Shown here: one piece after another, positions 49,590 to 59,795 of the stretch
How the letters are laid out: each line of letters begins with the position of its first letter
Numbering within the stretch: the first letter of the stretch is position 1
NCBI RefSeq assembly: GCF_002269125.1
Contig: NZ_NQKI01000006.1
Location: 1-64,000 of the forward strand
Origin: Pseudomonas lundensis
GTDB lineage: Bacteria > Pseudomonadota > Gammaproteobacteria > Pseudomonadales > Pseudomonadaceae
Reading direction: 5' to 3'
DNA: 64,000 nt
The notes under the pieces: generated by a model
The model's input: the letters and a program-made list of their open reading frames with translations, nothing else
Databases searched by the model: none
What the model was told of the DNA's origin: nothing
Made by a program: the position numbers and the translations under genes

Positions 49590-50981
49590 ATGAGCCGTAT
49601 CGAAACCGACAGCCTGGGTGAAGTGAATGTGCCGGAAGAGGCCTATTGGGGCGCGCAGACCCAACGTTCGCTGATCAACTTTGCCATCGGCAACGAGAAA
49701 ATGCCGCTGCCGGTGTTGCATGCACTGGTACTGATCAAAAAAGCTGCGGCCCGGGTCAATGACCGCAATGGCGACTTGCCTGCTGACATTGCACGCCTGA
49801 TCGAACAGGCCGCCGATGAAGTGCTGGCCGGAGAACACGATGACCAGTTCCCGCTGGCCGTTTGGCAGACCGGCAGCGGCACCCAAAGCAACATGAACGC
49901 CAACGAAGTGCTGGCTGGGCGCGCCAACGAGCTGGCCGGCAAGGGCCGGGGCGGCAAGTCGCCCGTGCACCCCAATGACCACGTCAACCGCTCCCAAAGC
50001 TCCAACGACTGCTTTCCCACGGCCATGCATATCGCCGTGGCCAAAGCCGTGCATGAACACTTACTGCCCGCGATCAGCGAACTGACCGGCGGCCTGGCAG
50101 AACTGTCGGCGCGCCACATGAAACAGGTGAAAACCGGACGCACCCACATGATGGATGCCACGCCGATCACCTTTGGTCAGGAAGTGTCTGCGTTTATAGC
50201 GCAATTGGATTACGCCGAACGCGGCATCTACGCGGCAATGCCCGCTGTCTATGAATTGGCCCAGGGAGGCACCGCTGTCGGGACGGGTTTGAACGCGCCC
50301 CACGGTTTTGCCGAGGCCATTGCTGCGGAATTGGCGGCGCTGTCCGGCTTGCCGTTCGTCACGGCCCCCAACAAATTCGCTGCACTGTCGGGTCATGAGC
50401 CATTAACCAACCTGTCGGGGGCTCTCAAAACCCTCGCCGTCATGTTGATGAAATTGGCCAACGACTTCCGCCTGCTGGGTTCGGGGCCACGCGCGGGCTT
50501 GGCCGAAATAAAACTTCCGGCCAATGAGCCGGGCAGCTCAATCATGCCGGGCAAGGTCAACCCGACCCAGTGCGAGGCGCTGTCAATGCTGGCCTGCCAG
50601 GTCATGGGCAATGATGTGACGATCGGCTTTGCTGCCAGCCAGGGTCATTTGCAACTCAACGTGTACAAACCGGTCATCATCCACAACCTGCTGCAGTCGA
50701 TCCAATTGCTGGCAGACGGCTGCAGCAACTTCCAGAAGCATTGCGTCGCAGGGCTGGAAGTCGATGCGGCAAAAATGGCCGAACACTTGGAACGCGGCCT
50801 GATGCTGGTGACCGCGCTCAACCCGCATATCGGTTATGACAAATCGGCAGAAATTGCCAAAAAAGCCTATGCCGAGGGCCTGACCCTGCGCGAGGCCGCA
50901 CTGGCGCTGGGTTATTTGACGGACGAAGAGTTCGACCAGTGGGTACGGCCCGAGAACATGCTGGGAACAGGCAAACACTGA
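49590..50981 (+). CDS. fumC: Class II fumarate hydratase
   Basis: Iron-independent fumarase of 463 residues in the TCA cycle. [11 protein letters not shown] is the superfamily signature with the catalytic serine loop; [11 protein letters not shown] and [11 protein letters not shown] are the other conserved regions. The start is the ATG at 49590 behind GAGAGGA. A housekeeping or stress-type copy cannot be told apart here. Confidence 0.96.
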   Translation: MSRIETDSLGEVNVPEEAYWGAQTQRSLINFAIGNEKMPLPVLHALVLIKKAAARVNDRNGDLPADIARLIEQAADEVLAGEHDDQFPLAVWQTGSGTQSNMNANEVLAGRANELAGKGRGGKSPVHPNDHVNRSQSSNDCFPTAMHIAVAKAVHEHLLPAISELTGGLAELSARHMKQVKTGRTHMMDATPITFGQEVSAFIAQLDYAERGIYAAMPAVYELAQGGTAVGTGLNAPHGFAEAIAAELAALSGLPFVTAPNKFAALSGHEPLTNLSGALKTLAVMLMKLANDFRLLGSGPRAGLAEIKLPANEPGSSIMPGKVNPTQCEALSMLACQVMGNDVTIGFAASQGHLQLNVYKPVIIHNLLQSIQLLADGCSNFQKHCVAGLEVDAAKMAEHLERGLMLVTALNPHIGYDKSAEIAKKAYAEGLTLREAALALGYLTDEEFDQWVRPENMLGTGKH

Positions 50982-51050
50982 CATCCGCCCCACCTGCCCT
51001 CACAGCTGCGCAGCGCGTGGCTGCGAGGTCAGGCGCCGCCTCTGCCGCCC

Positions 51051-52565
51051 TTACTTCTTGCGCTTTTTATCGTGCTTGTCACGCTTCTCGAACGCGGCTT
51101 CCAGCGCGTCATTGATTGTGCGTAGCACCTTGACCCGCGCCCAGCGCTTGTCGTTGGCTTCCACCAGGGTCCAAGGCGAAATCTCGGTGCTGGTGCGGTC
51201 CACCATGTCGCACACGGCGGTGCGGTACTCGTCCCACTTTTCGCGGTTGCGCCAGTCTTCTTCGGTAATTTTGAAACGTTTGAACGGGATCGTTTCGCGC
51301 TCCTGAAAACGTTCCAGCTGGGTGTCTTTGTCAATCGCCAGCCAAAACTTGACCACGATGACGCCCGCATTGCTGAGCTGCTCTTCGAAGTCGTTGATCT
51401 CGCCATATGCACGCAACCAGTCCTGCGGCGGGCAAAAGCCTTCAATGCGCTCCACCAATACGCGTCCGTACCAGGAGCGGTCAAAGATGGTGAACTTGCC
51501 CCGTGCCGGGATCTGCCGCCAAAAGCGCCACAGGTAAGGCTGAGCACGCTCATCTTCCGAAGGGGCCGCAATTGGCACGATGCTGTATTGACGAGGGTCA
51601 AGCGCCGCCGCCACGCGACGAATCGAGCCGCCCTTGCCCGCCGCATCGTTGCCTTCAAATACCGCGACCAGCGCGTGACGACGCATACGCTTGTCACGCA
51701 TCAGACCGGACAGGCGCGCTTGCTCGGTAATCAACTGTTCTTGATAGTCGTCCTTGTCCAGACGGTGGGTCATGTCCAGACAATCGAGCAGGCTCTTGCC
51801 ATCAATATGCGCCGGCAATGGCGGCACGCTGATCGAGCGCACCCGGGCTTTGGGCGTGTTGATGGCCGCCTGCAAACCTTCCAGCAGGATCTTGCCCACA
51901 GTCAGGCTGCGGTAGTACGGATCCACCCCTTCCACGATGTTCCACGGCGCATAGTCGCGACTGGTGCGACGGATCATGCGCTCACCGAAATGCACCACTT
52001 TGTCGTAAGTTTCAGACTGTTGCCAGTCCAGCGGGCTGATGCGCCAACTGTGCAGCGGGTCGTCTTTCAAGGCTTTGAGCCGAGCTTTCATTTGCTTTTT
52101 GGACAGGTGAAACCAGAACTTCAAAATCACTGCGCCTTCATTGCACAGCAGTTTTTCCAGGCGCTCGGCACCGTTGATCGCCTGATCAAGCACCGCATCC
52201 TTGAAATGGCCATGCACCCGCCCTTGCAGCATCTGGCTGTACCAGTTGCCAAAGAACACCCCCATCCGCCCTTTGGCCGGCAGTTGACGCCAGTAACGCC
52301 ACGCCGGAGGGTGCGCCAGCTCTTCATCGGTCTGGGTATCGAAGGTGCGCACTTCGATCAGGCGCGGGTCCATCCATTCATTAAGCAACTTGACCGTTTC
52401 GCCCTTGCCAGCGCCTTCGATGCCATTGATCAACACAATCACCGCAGAGCGTTTCTGCTGGTGCAGTTCGTACTGGGCCTCAAGCAAGGCTTCGCGCAGC
52501 GCAGGCACTTCGTTGTCGTACGTTTCTTTGTCGATGAAGTGGCCGATTTCAGCGGATTCGAACAT
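51051..52565 (-). CDS. pap: Polyphosphate:AMP phosphotransferase (two-domain PPK2)
   Basis: PPK2-family kinase of 504 residues with two tandem domains. Walker A motifs are INGIEGAGKGET near residue 47 and FEGNDAAGKGGS near 305; Walker B-type DRSWYGR follows in the second. Two-domain PPK2 proteins make ADP from AMP and polyphosphate, as in P. aeruginosa and Acinetobacter. Confidence 0.92.
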   Translation of the reverse strand: MFESAEIGHFIDKETYDNEVPALREALLEAQYELHQQKRSAVIVLINGIEGAGKGETVKLLNEWMDPRLIEVRTFDTQTDEELAHPPAWRYWRQLPAKGRMGVFFGNWYSQMLQGRVHGHFKDAVLDQAINGAERLEKLLCNEGAVILKFWFHLSKKQMKARLKALKDDPLHSWRISPLDWQQSETYDKVVHFGERMIRRTSRDYAPWNIVEGVDPYYRSLTVGKILLEGLQAAINTPKARVRSISVPPLPAHIDGKSLLDCLDMTHRLDKDDYQEQLITEQARLSGLMRDKRMRRHALVAVFEGNDAAGKGGSIRRVAAALDPRQYSIVPIAAPSEDERAQPYLWRFWRQIPARGKFTIFDRSWYGRVLVERIEGFCPPQDWLRAYGEINDFEEQLSNAGVIVVKFWLAIDKDTQLERFQERETIPFKRFKITEEDWRNREKWDEYRTAVCDMVDRTSTEISPWTLVEANDKRWARVKVLRTINDALEAAFEKRDKHDKKRKK

Positions 52566-52706
52566 GGAAAGCTCCCTGGCAAGATGCCCACAAGACTAGC
52601 GGAATGATCTGTCATGCGTAGGAAAGAATGCTCACACACCTGTCAGGGATAATTCCCGCTTCTGCCAATCCGCTAGAATGACCGCCTTGCCGATGCCGAG
52701 CCCCCT

Positions 52707-54686
52707 ATGACAATTGAAATGCCCAATGCCCAGCTCGACTGGGATGACCAGGGTCGCCCCCATTCGCGACTGTTTGACGACGTGTACTTTTCGGACAAAT
52801 CGGGTCTGGAGGAAACCCGTTATGTCTTTATCGAACAGAATGCCCTCAGAGAGCGTTTTGCCGCCCTGCCCGCCAACGCGCCATTTGTGATTGGTGAAAC
52901 CGGCTTCGGCACCGGGCTTAATTTTCTGTGCGCATGGCAGCTGTTTGACGAAACCGCGCCGCCCGACGCTCGCCTGCATTTCATCAGTGTCGAAAAATAC
53001 CCGTTGACCCGCGAGGACTTGCAACGCGCCCTTGGGCTATGGCCTGAACTGGCGACTTACAGCGAACAGTTGCTGGCCAGCTATTTCGCCATTCATCCGG
53101 GGTTTCAAACCCTCAGCCTGGCCAATGGCCGGGTCACCCTGACCTTGTTGATCGGTGACGTGCTGGAACAGCTGCCGCAGCTGGATGCACAGGTCGACGC
53201 CTGGTTTCTGGACGGCTTTGCCCCGGCGAAAAACCCGGACATGTGGACGCCCGAACTGTTTGCGCAGTTGGCACGCCTGGCCGCACCCGACGCCACCATC
53301 AGCACGTTCACCAGCACCGGCTGGGTGCGCCGCGCCTTGAACGAGGCCGGCTTCAAGATGCGCCGCACGCCCGGCATCGGGCACAAGTGGGAGATTCTGC
53401 GGGGCGTGTTCCTGGGCGCGCCACAAACAGCCGTGCCAGTCGCGGGCGAAAAACCCTGGTTCGCACGCCCGCCTAAGCCCCAGGGGCCCCGCACTGCACT
53501 GGTGATCGGTGGTGGACTGTCAGGCTGCGCCAGTGCCAATAGCCTGGCCAGGCGCGGTTGGAAGGTGACTGTACTGGAGCGTCACGAACGGCTCGCCAAA
53601 GAAGCATCGGGCAACCCACAGGGCGTGTTGTACCTCAAGCTTTCCGCCCACGGCACCGCACTGTCGCAGATGATCGTGTGTGGTTTCGGTTACACCCGTC
53701 GCGTGCTTGAGCAGTTGCAGCGCGGCCGCGACTGGGATGACTGTGGCGTACTGCAACTGGGCTTTAATGCCAAGGAAGCAGACCGTCAGGCGCAACTGGC
53801 CGACGCCTTTTCTCCTGCTTTAGTCCATTGGCTGGATCAGGCGCAGGCGCAAGCAAAGGCCGGTGTTGCGTTAGCCCATGGCGGTCTGTTCTATCCCGAA
53901 GGTGGCTGGGTGCACCCGCCTGCGTTATGCCAGTTTCAGACCTTGCACCCCAACGTGAAGGTCTTGATCCACCATGACGTGTTGCAACTCAACAACGTGG
54001 ATGGCCAGTGGCAAGCGCTGCAGGACGACCGCGTTCTGGCCAGTGCGTCGGTGGTGGTATTGGCAGGTGCCGCCGAGGTCAAACGCTTCCCGGCCAGCAG
54101 CGGCTTGCCGCTCAAACGCATTCGCGGGCAGATCACTCAGTTGGTCGAAACGGCTGACAGTGCGGCACTGAAAACAGTCGTCTGTGCCGAGGGGTATGTG
54201 GCCCCCGGCCGACTTGGCGAGCACACGGTGGGTGCCAGCTTCGATTTTCACAACGACGATTTAACCACCACGCCTGAAGGCCATCAGGGCAATCTGGATT
54301 TGCTGGAAGAAATTTCGCCGGACTTGGTACAACGCCTCGGCAAGGGCAACCTGGACCCTGCGACGTTACAGGGTTGGGCGGCCTTCCGTTGCACCAGCCC
54401 CGATTACCTGCCCATCGTCGGCCCGCTGGCCGAACCTGAAGCGTTCGCCCAAGCCTATGCCGTGCTGGGCAAGGACGCCCGGCAGGTGCCCGACATCCCG
54501 TGCCCTTGGCTGGATGGCCTGTATGTGAACAGCGGCCATGGTTCGCGCGGCCTGATTACCGCCCCGCTGTCGGGCGAGTTGTTGGCTGCATGGATCAATA
54601 ATGAACCGTTGCCCATGCCAAGGGCCGTGGCCCACGCCTGTCACCCCAATCGCTTTGCGGTACGCGCATTGGTGCGCAGGCTATAA
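52707..54686 (+). CDS. mnmC: Bifunctional tRNA mnm5s2U methyltransferase/oxidase
   Basis: Protein of 659 residues for the last steps of wobble uridine modification. The N-terminal methyltransferase part has GETGFGTGLNFL; the C-terminal FAD-dependent oxidase begins near 265 with VIGGGLSGCASAN and ends with GLYVNSGHGSRGL. It is convergent with the NEL ligase gene ten bases away. Confidence 0.95.
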   Translation: MTIEMPNAQLDWDDQGRPHSRLFDDVYFSDKSGLEETRYVFIEQNALRERFAALPANAPFVIGETGFGTGLNFLCAWQLFDETAPPDARLHFISVEKYPLTREDLQRALGLWPELATYSEQLLASYFAIHPGFQTLSLANGRVTLTLLIGDVLEQLPQLDAQVDAWFLDGFAPAKNPDMWTPELFAQLARLAAPDATISTFTSTGWVRRALNEAGFKMRRTPGIGHKWEILRGVFLGAPQTAVPVAGEKPWFARPPKPQGPRTALVIGGGLSGCASANSLARRGWKVTVLERHERLAKEASGNPQGVLYLKLSAHGTALSQMIVCGFGYTRRVLEQLQRGRDWDDCGVLQLGFNAKEADRQAQLADAFSPALVHWLDQAQAQAKAGVALAHGGLFYPEGGWVHPPALCQFQTLHPNVKVLIHHDVLQLNNVDGQWQALQDDRVLASASVVVLAGAAEVKRFPASSGLPLKRIRGQITQLVETADSAALKTVVCAEGYVAPGRLGEHTVGASFDFHNDDLTTTPEGHQGNLDLLEEISPDLVQRLGKGNLDPATLQGWAAFRCTSPDYLPIVGPLAEPEAFAQAYAVLGKDARQVPDIPCPWLDGLYVNSGHGSRGLITAPLSGELLAAWINNEPLPMPRAVAHACHPNRFAVRALVRRL

Positions 54687-54696
54687 GCGCTCACCC

Positions 54697-57600
54697 TCAA
54701 CCTGGCAGTGCTGCAGGCAGCACTGCCAGGGTTTTACTCAAACTCCAGGCATCCACTGCCGCTTCCATGGCAGCGCGTACCTCGCTGACAAGCCGTAAAT
54801 AACGCTCACTGTTCATCTCAGGGGATTTGCGCAGCAATTCGCTCAACTGTTCAAAATAAGGCGCGGTCAGGTGCGAAAACTCCGCCTGATGGTTGCGGAT
54901 CAGCTGCGCCCGCCAGAACTCTGTTCGGCTGATAAAGTTGGCCAGCGCAGCGGTTTTTTCGGCTACCTCAACCCGCGCACGGGCATCCTCCAGATCGGCT
55001 TGGGTCACCCCGGCAATCTCCTTGAACGTCATGCTGCGCGGTTGATCCGGCAAACCCAGCACCTGAGCCAGACCGGTTCTGTAAGCCAAATGCACTTCGA
55101 CGTCATCAGGTGCCGGCCCACCTGCTGCCACACGGGCTTCGCACACTTCGCTGGCCACTTTACCCACCTGATCCAACCTGAACAGACCCGTGGCAAAGCT
55201 CAGCAGCTCGGACTCCTGTGCCGGGCCCTGCGCTTCAAGCCTGGCCAGGTGCAAGGTTATCTCTAATGCACTGAAGGTCATGGCGACACTGTCTGTGCAA
55301 CTGCGCGGGGCTGCGGCGATGCTCAGCAAATCTCGGCGCAGCGTGGAGCTTTCGCTCGCCGCTTCAATCATTTCCCACACTCGACGGCTTAAATCCTGAC
55401 GCACAGTCTGGGCGTCAGCGGTGGTGGTCAAGCGGCTGATCACCGTGAAGAAGTCTTCAGACGCCGGTTCGGCCTTCAGCTCGGCCCACAACCGTTCACG
55501 CTGCACACGTTCATGATTGGTAATCCCCGAGGTCCAGAACTCAAAGGCGGCCGCTTCGCTCATCAAATCCTCGGTGTTGATCCCCAGGCTGCTACCGCCC
55601 TGAGACACAAAGCGCGCCAGACGCAGACGGGCGGCGGGTGATAGAGGATTACCCGACAGGGAGATATTGCGCGTGAGGGTGGGCGACGTCTGGTACACCA
55701 GCTCGGGGATGTCGACCAACTGGTTTTCCCGCAGATCGGCCGCTTCTAGCAGCGGTCGCGAAATCAGCCCCTCAGGCCATTGTTGAATCCAGGTGCGACG
55801 CAAGTACACACGGCGCAGGTAGGGAAGTCCGCTAAAATCCAGCAACGGCCCGAGCAAGTTGTCATTCAAATCCAACGTTTCAAGCCGGTGCATTGACCTC
55901 ATAACCGCCGCATCCGCTGACGAGAGGTACAGCAGGTTGTGCGCCAATGACAAATGACGCAGTCGGGGCATCCTGGCCAATTGCGGCGGCAGGTAAACCA
56001 TTCGGTTGTGGTCCATCTGCAACGACGTCAAGCCGGTGAAATGCTCCAGAAACGAAGCCGCGGTGTCACGGCAATCCATGTGGTTCAGGTTCAAGTCGGT
56101 GACATGACTGAAGTCGATCTGCGCCGCGAGCCGAGGCAGATTGCCTACACGCAAGCCATTGAGGTTCAACTCGTAGGTCTGACTTTGACTGACCCAGGGC
56201 ATGTGTGCCGGATCTTTACGCCAACTGCGCTCTATCAGTCCCGCCGCCTGGTATCGGCTTTCCGGGTAGTCATGCAGCGCGGGTGCGCCGGACATTTCTG
56301 AAGGGGCAACGTTAATCCATTCCTGAAGGGTTTCACGCAACAGGTTTCGTTGACGTTTGCGGGCGCGCACATACAGCAGCGGGTCTTGTTGACTCTCCGT
56401 GATTGAGTCCAGATACGCCTGCACGTAATCATCGTAGAACTCGGGATACAGGTCGCGCACTCGACGGCGTAAAGCACGGGAGTAGCGTCCTTGATCCAGC
56501 CCGCACAACGGATACCCCAATTGGCCATTGGCCATGCGCGTAGGCGCTTTAAAGCGCGGCTTGATCGATTGCATGCCCAAGGCCTGTGCGCACGCTTCAC
56601 GCTGACTGGCCGCCATGGAACCCAAGGCAGCGTTAAAGCGAGCCTCTTCATTAGCCGTCGAAAACCCCAACGTTTCACGCTCGGCCTTACTCAACAGTTT
56701 AAAAACGGCGCTCGACAACAGGGCATCTTCACCGGGTTGCAGCGCATAACGTCCGCGTTCAAGCACGTAGCGCTGATAACCCTGCCCAGTTTTGACAATT
56801 AATCGCGCCGGGTGGGGGTCGCGGCCCCAGCGTTGCAAGGATGCGCCAAAGGTCGAGCCGTCCCGCAGCTCACATGAAACGCTGGCCGGCCAATGGGGCA
56901 ATTGATCGAGAAAGTGCCTGATCAGTCGCTCGGTATCCGCTGCCGCAGGCGTGTGCGAGGTCAGGTAAAAGCCTTCAAAGGCGCGGTTCAAGCGTCCATC
57001 GTATAAGTACGCACGCGCATGTTCCGCCAAGGGTAATGGCACCTTACCCGCGCTCAAGTTGGCGCGTTGCACATCGGTGGCCGACGCCACCAACGACTGC
57101 GCAACGGGTTGCGGCAGACCGGGGAACACCGCCTCAATGGTCTTGACCCGGGGGGAGTCCGACACATTGAAGCGCCCGTACAGACGCTCGAACAGCGCCC
57201 CGCGATGATCACGGGCATACCCGCTCAACGCGTTGGCCAAGGATGCAACGGGCAACGGTGACACGGGGATTTCGCGACCCAGTAGTCCCTGCATTTGCTC
57301 TACGGACAACGCCGTCAGAACCGCTTCAAGCACCTTGCCTTGCTCAAGGATTGGGTGGGTGATACTGATCCGGTTCGCGCCCTGCGCAACACCATACTCA
57401 AGGTCGCGGCCCCCGGCCCCGTTGATCAGCGTCAGCCCCTTACCTGCAGGCCACCCCGGCAAATCCGGCAGCAGGCTCAATTGCAGGTCAGCCCATTTAG
57501 CATGGGTGTAGTCACCCGTCTGCATGTGTTCAATGAAATCGCTGATTTGACGGTCTATCTCAAAGCGTTTCAGGCTCACACTCAATAGCGGGGGTGGCAT

Positions 57601-59496
57601 CAGATTCTCCAGATGAACCCTGCGCATGACGTCTGGCTCGGTGCCCGTCAATGCCATCACTCGCGCCAGCGACGGTTCGTCCAAACTGGAAAAGTGATGG
57701 CCCAATCGCCCCAGTAACACGCCGCTGCCCTCCCATTCCAGCGGGCGTTCATGTGCGTGCTGCCAGGCACCGTGCTGATTGTGCAGCAACCCTGGCTTGT
57801 ACGCGTGTGGCCGACGCGGGTGGACAATACGCCACTGCCGGGCCGCGCTGTCGTGTTCCACGGCAAAGTGCTTGCCATTGACCGTGACAAGTTGCTTGCC
57901 TTCAACGTTGAAAAAACCTTGAGCGTCCCGCGTGTACTGATGCAGCTCGGCCGCACCGCTGTGTGCGTAATGATTCACCTGTTTATTCCATAACCGGGCC
58001 GTGCCGTCCTGACGAATGACGGGCTGAAAGTCTTCAAAATAACTGTGGGTGGCTGCACTCAAGCGGTTGGTGAGTTTTTTAACCACTACGCCCCCAACCA
58101 CCGTGGCGGCCATGTCCAGCGCCACGTTCAACAAGTGCTCACGCGCATGATCAACATCCCCATGGGCCCAGTCATCAACGCCTTCGTACACCTCTACAAG
58201 CATTTGCCCCACCGCAAGGGCCAACATCGCGCCGCCCAGCACTGGCACAAACAAGGACGCCACATTGACGATAAACAGGCCGACACCCTGGTAGAGCTGC
58301 CATTTCTTCTCGCGCTCCTGCGCATCCAGCACGCCCGTAGGAACGGCCAGCACTTGGGCTTCGGCAAACATGTTTTTTAATTGCACCGCACACAGGTAAT
58401 GCGCAGCGCTCAAGCTCAAGGGCGTCGTGACCAGCCCCATTCGTTCGGGGAGGGCCCGCGCCTTCTGCAAAAACACAGGCCGGTCGCCCAGAGCAACAAA
58501 ACGTGAGAAAAAATCCACGTACTCTGATCGTCGCAGCCGGACCTTCAACTCTTCAATGAAGACCTGCAGCGAACTGAACTCAAAGAACGGTGCCAAGGGA
58601 TCATTGGGGATGTAGACGATCACCCGCTGATCGGGATGCAGCAAGGGCGCATTTGCCGTAAAGATCACAACCCCGTCAATCACGCTATCGAGCAGTGACA
58701 ACGAACTGAGCTGAAGGGGTTTGCCGTCCAGTGTTGCGCCACGCCCCCTCGTTCCCGAGGAAGCGTGCTCGCCCAGCAGGGCAATCAGGGCTGTATGGGC
58801 AGAGTCGCTGATGTGTTTTTTCAGGAACGCTACGCGGGCATCGACCTCCATGTCATAACGTTTGAGCAAGCGCAGGTTGGACTCAGTCTCCTGCTCCCTG
58901 ACGCTTTGCGCTGTCACCCCGCTGGGCGCCACTCCCAAGAAGTCTTGCAGGTACTGCTGATATTTGAGCCCCAAGTTAAGCTCGCGGCACAACGCCGCAA
59001 AGTGGCGCGGATGCACAGGGCTGATTGCCCCCTGTTGCCGCGTGAGGCGAATCCGGCTTTGCGGATTGAAGCCGCCAGGAAGAGCCTCGTCTTCGGAAAA
59101 GTTCTGAAGCGCCGCCCACAGCAGCGTTTTGGGCTCATCCAGCAAGGTGTAATGGCGAATCGTGGCAAGGAGCGTGTCGTCCGTGATCAGGTGCACATGC
59201 ACGATGTGCAGGTGATCATGAAAAATGTCGAGCGCGTGGCCAAAGCGACGTTTGACCTCCGCTGCCAGAAGCGGGGCGCAATACGCTTCAATGCCTTCCA
59301 GTTCGGAAAAACGCTGGCCGGACAAGGCATGGTAAGCACGGCTTTGAGCCATGGCCGTGTTCAACGCCTTGATGGCATCCGGTGTTGCATTCACCAGCCA
59401 CTTGGGCATGTGCCCGCGAACGAGTTCCAGGGGTTCCAACTCACTCAGGGTGGAATCACGGGCATCAAGGGGTAACGTTAGGGGGGTATCAGTCAT
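54697..59496 (-). CDS. NEL-type E3 ubiquitin ligase candidate with leucine-rich repeats
   Basis: Giant protein of 1599 residues from the ATG at 59496. The N-terminal 1000 residues resemble the dermonecrotic-toxin-like (DUF6543) part of Pseudomonas LRR proteins, with a hydrophobic section near 430-510. Leucine-rich repeats run from about 1110 to 1280 (for example LTDLNLNHMD-type units). The C-terminal NEL domain has the catalytic motif Cys1400-Thr-Asp1402 (SCTDSVAMTF), the C-x-D of IpaH/SspH ligases. Such proteins are delivered to eukaryotic cells. No secretion genes lie nearby. Delivery route and target unknown. Confidence 0.85.
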   Translation of the reverse strand: MTDTPLTLPLDARDSTLSELEPLELVRGHMPKWLVNATPDAIKALNTAMAQSRAYHALSGQRFSELEGIEAYCAPLLAAEVKRRFGHALDIFHDHLHIVHVHLITDDTLLATIRHYTLLDEPKTLLWAALQNFSEDEALPGGFNPQSRIRLTRQQGAISPVHPRHFAALCRELNLGLKYQQYLQDFLGVAPSGVTAQSVREQETESNLRLLKRYDMEVDARVAFLKKHISDSAHTALIALLGEHASSGTRGRGATLDGKPLQLSSLSLLDSVIDGVVIFTANAPLLHPDQRVIVYIPNDPLAPFFEFSSLQVFIEELKVRLRRSEYVDFFSRFVALGDRPVFLQKARALPERMGLVTTPLSLSAAHYLCAVQLKNMFAEAQVLAVPTGVLDAQEREKKWQLYQGVGLFIVNVASLFVPVLGGAMLALAVGQMLVEVYEGVDDWAHGDVDHAREHLLNVALDMAATVVGGVVVKKLTNRLSAATHSYFEDFQPVIRQDGTARLWNKQVNHYAHSGAAELHQYTRDAQGFFNVEGKQLVTVNGKHFAVEHDSAARQWRIVHPRRPHAYKPGLLHNQHGAWQHAHERPLEWEGSGVLLGRLGHHFSSLDEPSLARVMALTGTEPDVMRRVHLENLMPPPLLSVSLKRFEIDRQISDFIEHMQTGDYTHAKWADLQLSLLPDLPGWPAGKGLTLINGAGGRDLEYGVAQGANRISITHPILEQGKVLEAVLTALSVEQMQGLLGREIPVSPLPVASLANALSGYARDHRGALFERLYGRFNVSDSPRVKTIEAVFPGLPQPVAQSLVASATDVQRANLSAGKVPLPLAEHARAYLYDGRLNRAFEGFYLTSHTPAAADTERLIRHFLDQLPHWPASVSCELRDGSTFGASLQRWGRDPHPARLIVKTGQGYQRYVLERGRYALQPGEDALLSSAVFKLLSKAERETLGFSTANEEARFNAALGSMAASQREACAQALGMQSIKPRFKAPTRMANGQLGYPLCGLDQGRYSRALRRRVRDLYPEFYDDYVQAYLDSITESQQDPLLYVRARKRQRNLLRETLQEWINVAPSEMSGAPALHDYPESRYQAAGLIERSWRKDPAHMPWVSQSQTYELNLNGLRVGNLPRLAAQIDFSHVTDLNLNHMDCRDTAASFLEHFTGLTSLQMDHNRMVYLPPQLARMPRLRHLSLAHNLLYLSSADAAVMRSMHRLETLDLNDNLLGPLLDFSGLPYLRRVYLRRTWIQQWPEGLISRPLLEAADLRENQLVDIPELVYQTSPTLTRNISLSGNPLSPAARLRLARFVSQGGSSLGINTEDLMSEAAAFEFWTSGITNHERVQRERLWAELKAEPASEDFFTVISRLTTTADAQTVRQDLSRRVWEMIEAASESSTLRRDLLSIAAAPRSCTDSVAMTFSALEITLHLARLEAQGPAQESELLSFATGLFRLDQVGKVASEVCEARVAAGGPAPDDVEVHLAYRTGLAQVLGLPDQPRSMTFKEIAGVTQADLEDARARVEVAEKTAALANFISRTEFWRAQLIRNHQAEFSHLTAPYFEQLSELLRKSPEMNSERYLRLVSEVRAAMEAAVDAWSLSKTLAVLPAALPG
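54701..54736 (+). terminator. mnmC terminator inside the 3' end of the NEL gene
   Basis: A perfect 13-base stem (CCTGGCAGTGCTG and its complement) with a CAGG loop, followed by GTTTTA on the plus strand. It lies 15 bases past the mnmC stop and encodes the last residues of the NEL protein on the other strand. Confidence 0.8.
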
Positions 59497-59795
59497 ATCA
59501 ACCGCTCGGGGCAAGGACGAAGAAGCACTCCACGCTATCCCCGCACGGCTTGTGCAATGACCTAGATAAATATGACCGGTGCAAATCCTGCGCCCAGTTC
59601 ACAGCCTTGACCGGGAATTGACGAACGGTCCCCTCGGCATTCAGGCCTTTTTATCCCGTTTTTTTCACAGCGCGAATAGGTGCAGGCTAGCCTGGGAGCC
59701 GCGCCAGGGCGCGATGGAGGCTCCAAGGCTGCGCACGGCATTTCCGGCTGTGGCTGCAAAAAAAGGGCAAGCCCCCTGACCACTCGCGAACTTTT
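59497..59795. other. Intergenic region at the edge of the prophage
   Basis: No gene was recognised. A GGAGCC/GGCTCC repeat enclosing GCGCC/GGCGC lies near 59697-59727. The prophage boundary and attachment site should be in or near here, but no repeat could be paired because the other end is outside the window. Confidence 0.4.

Noticed and set aside
55590..55620. A second ops-like GGCGGTAGC on the minus strand in the NEL gene
   Set aside because: It lacks the following GTG of the core and lies inside a coding sequence, so it is a chance match.
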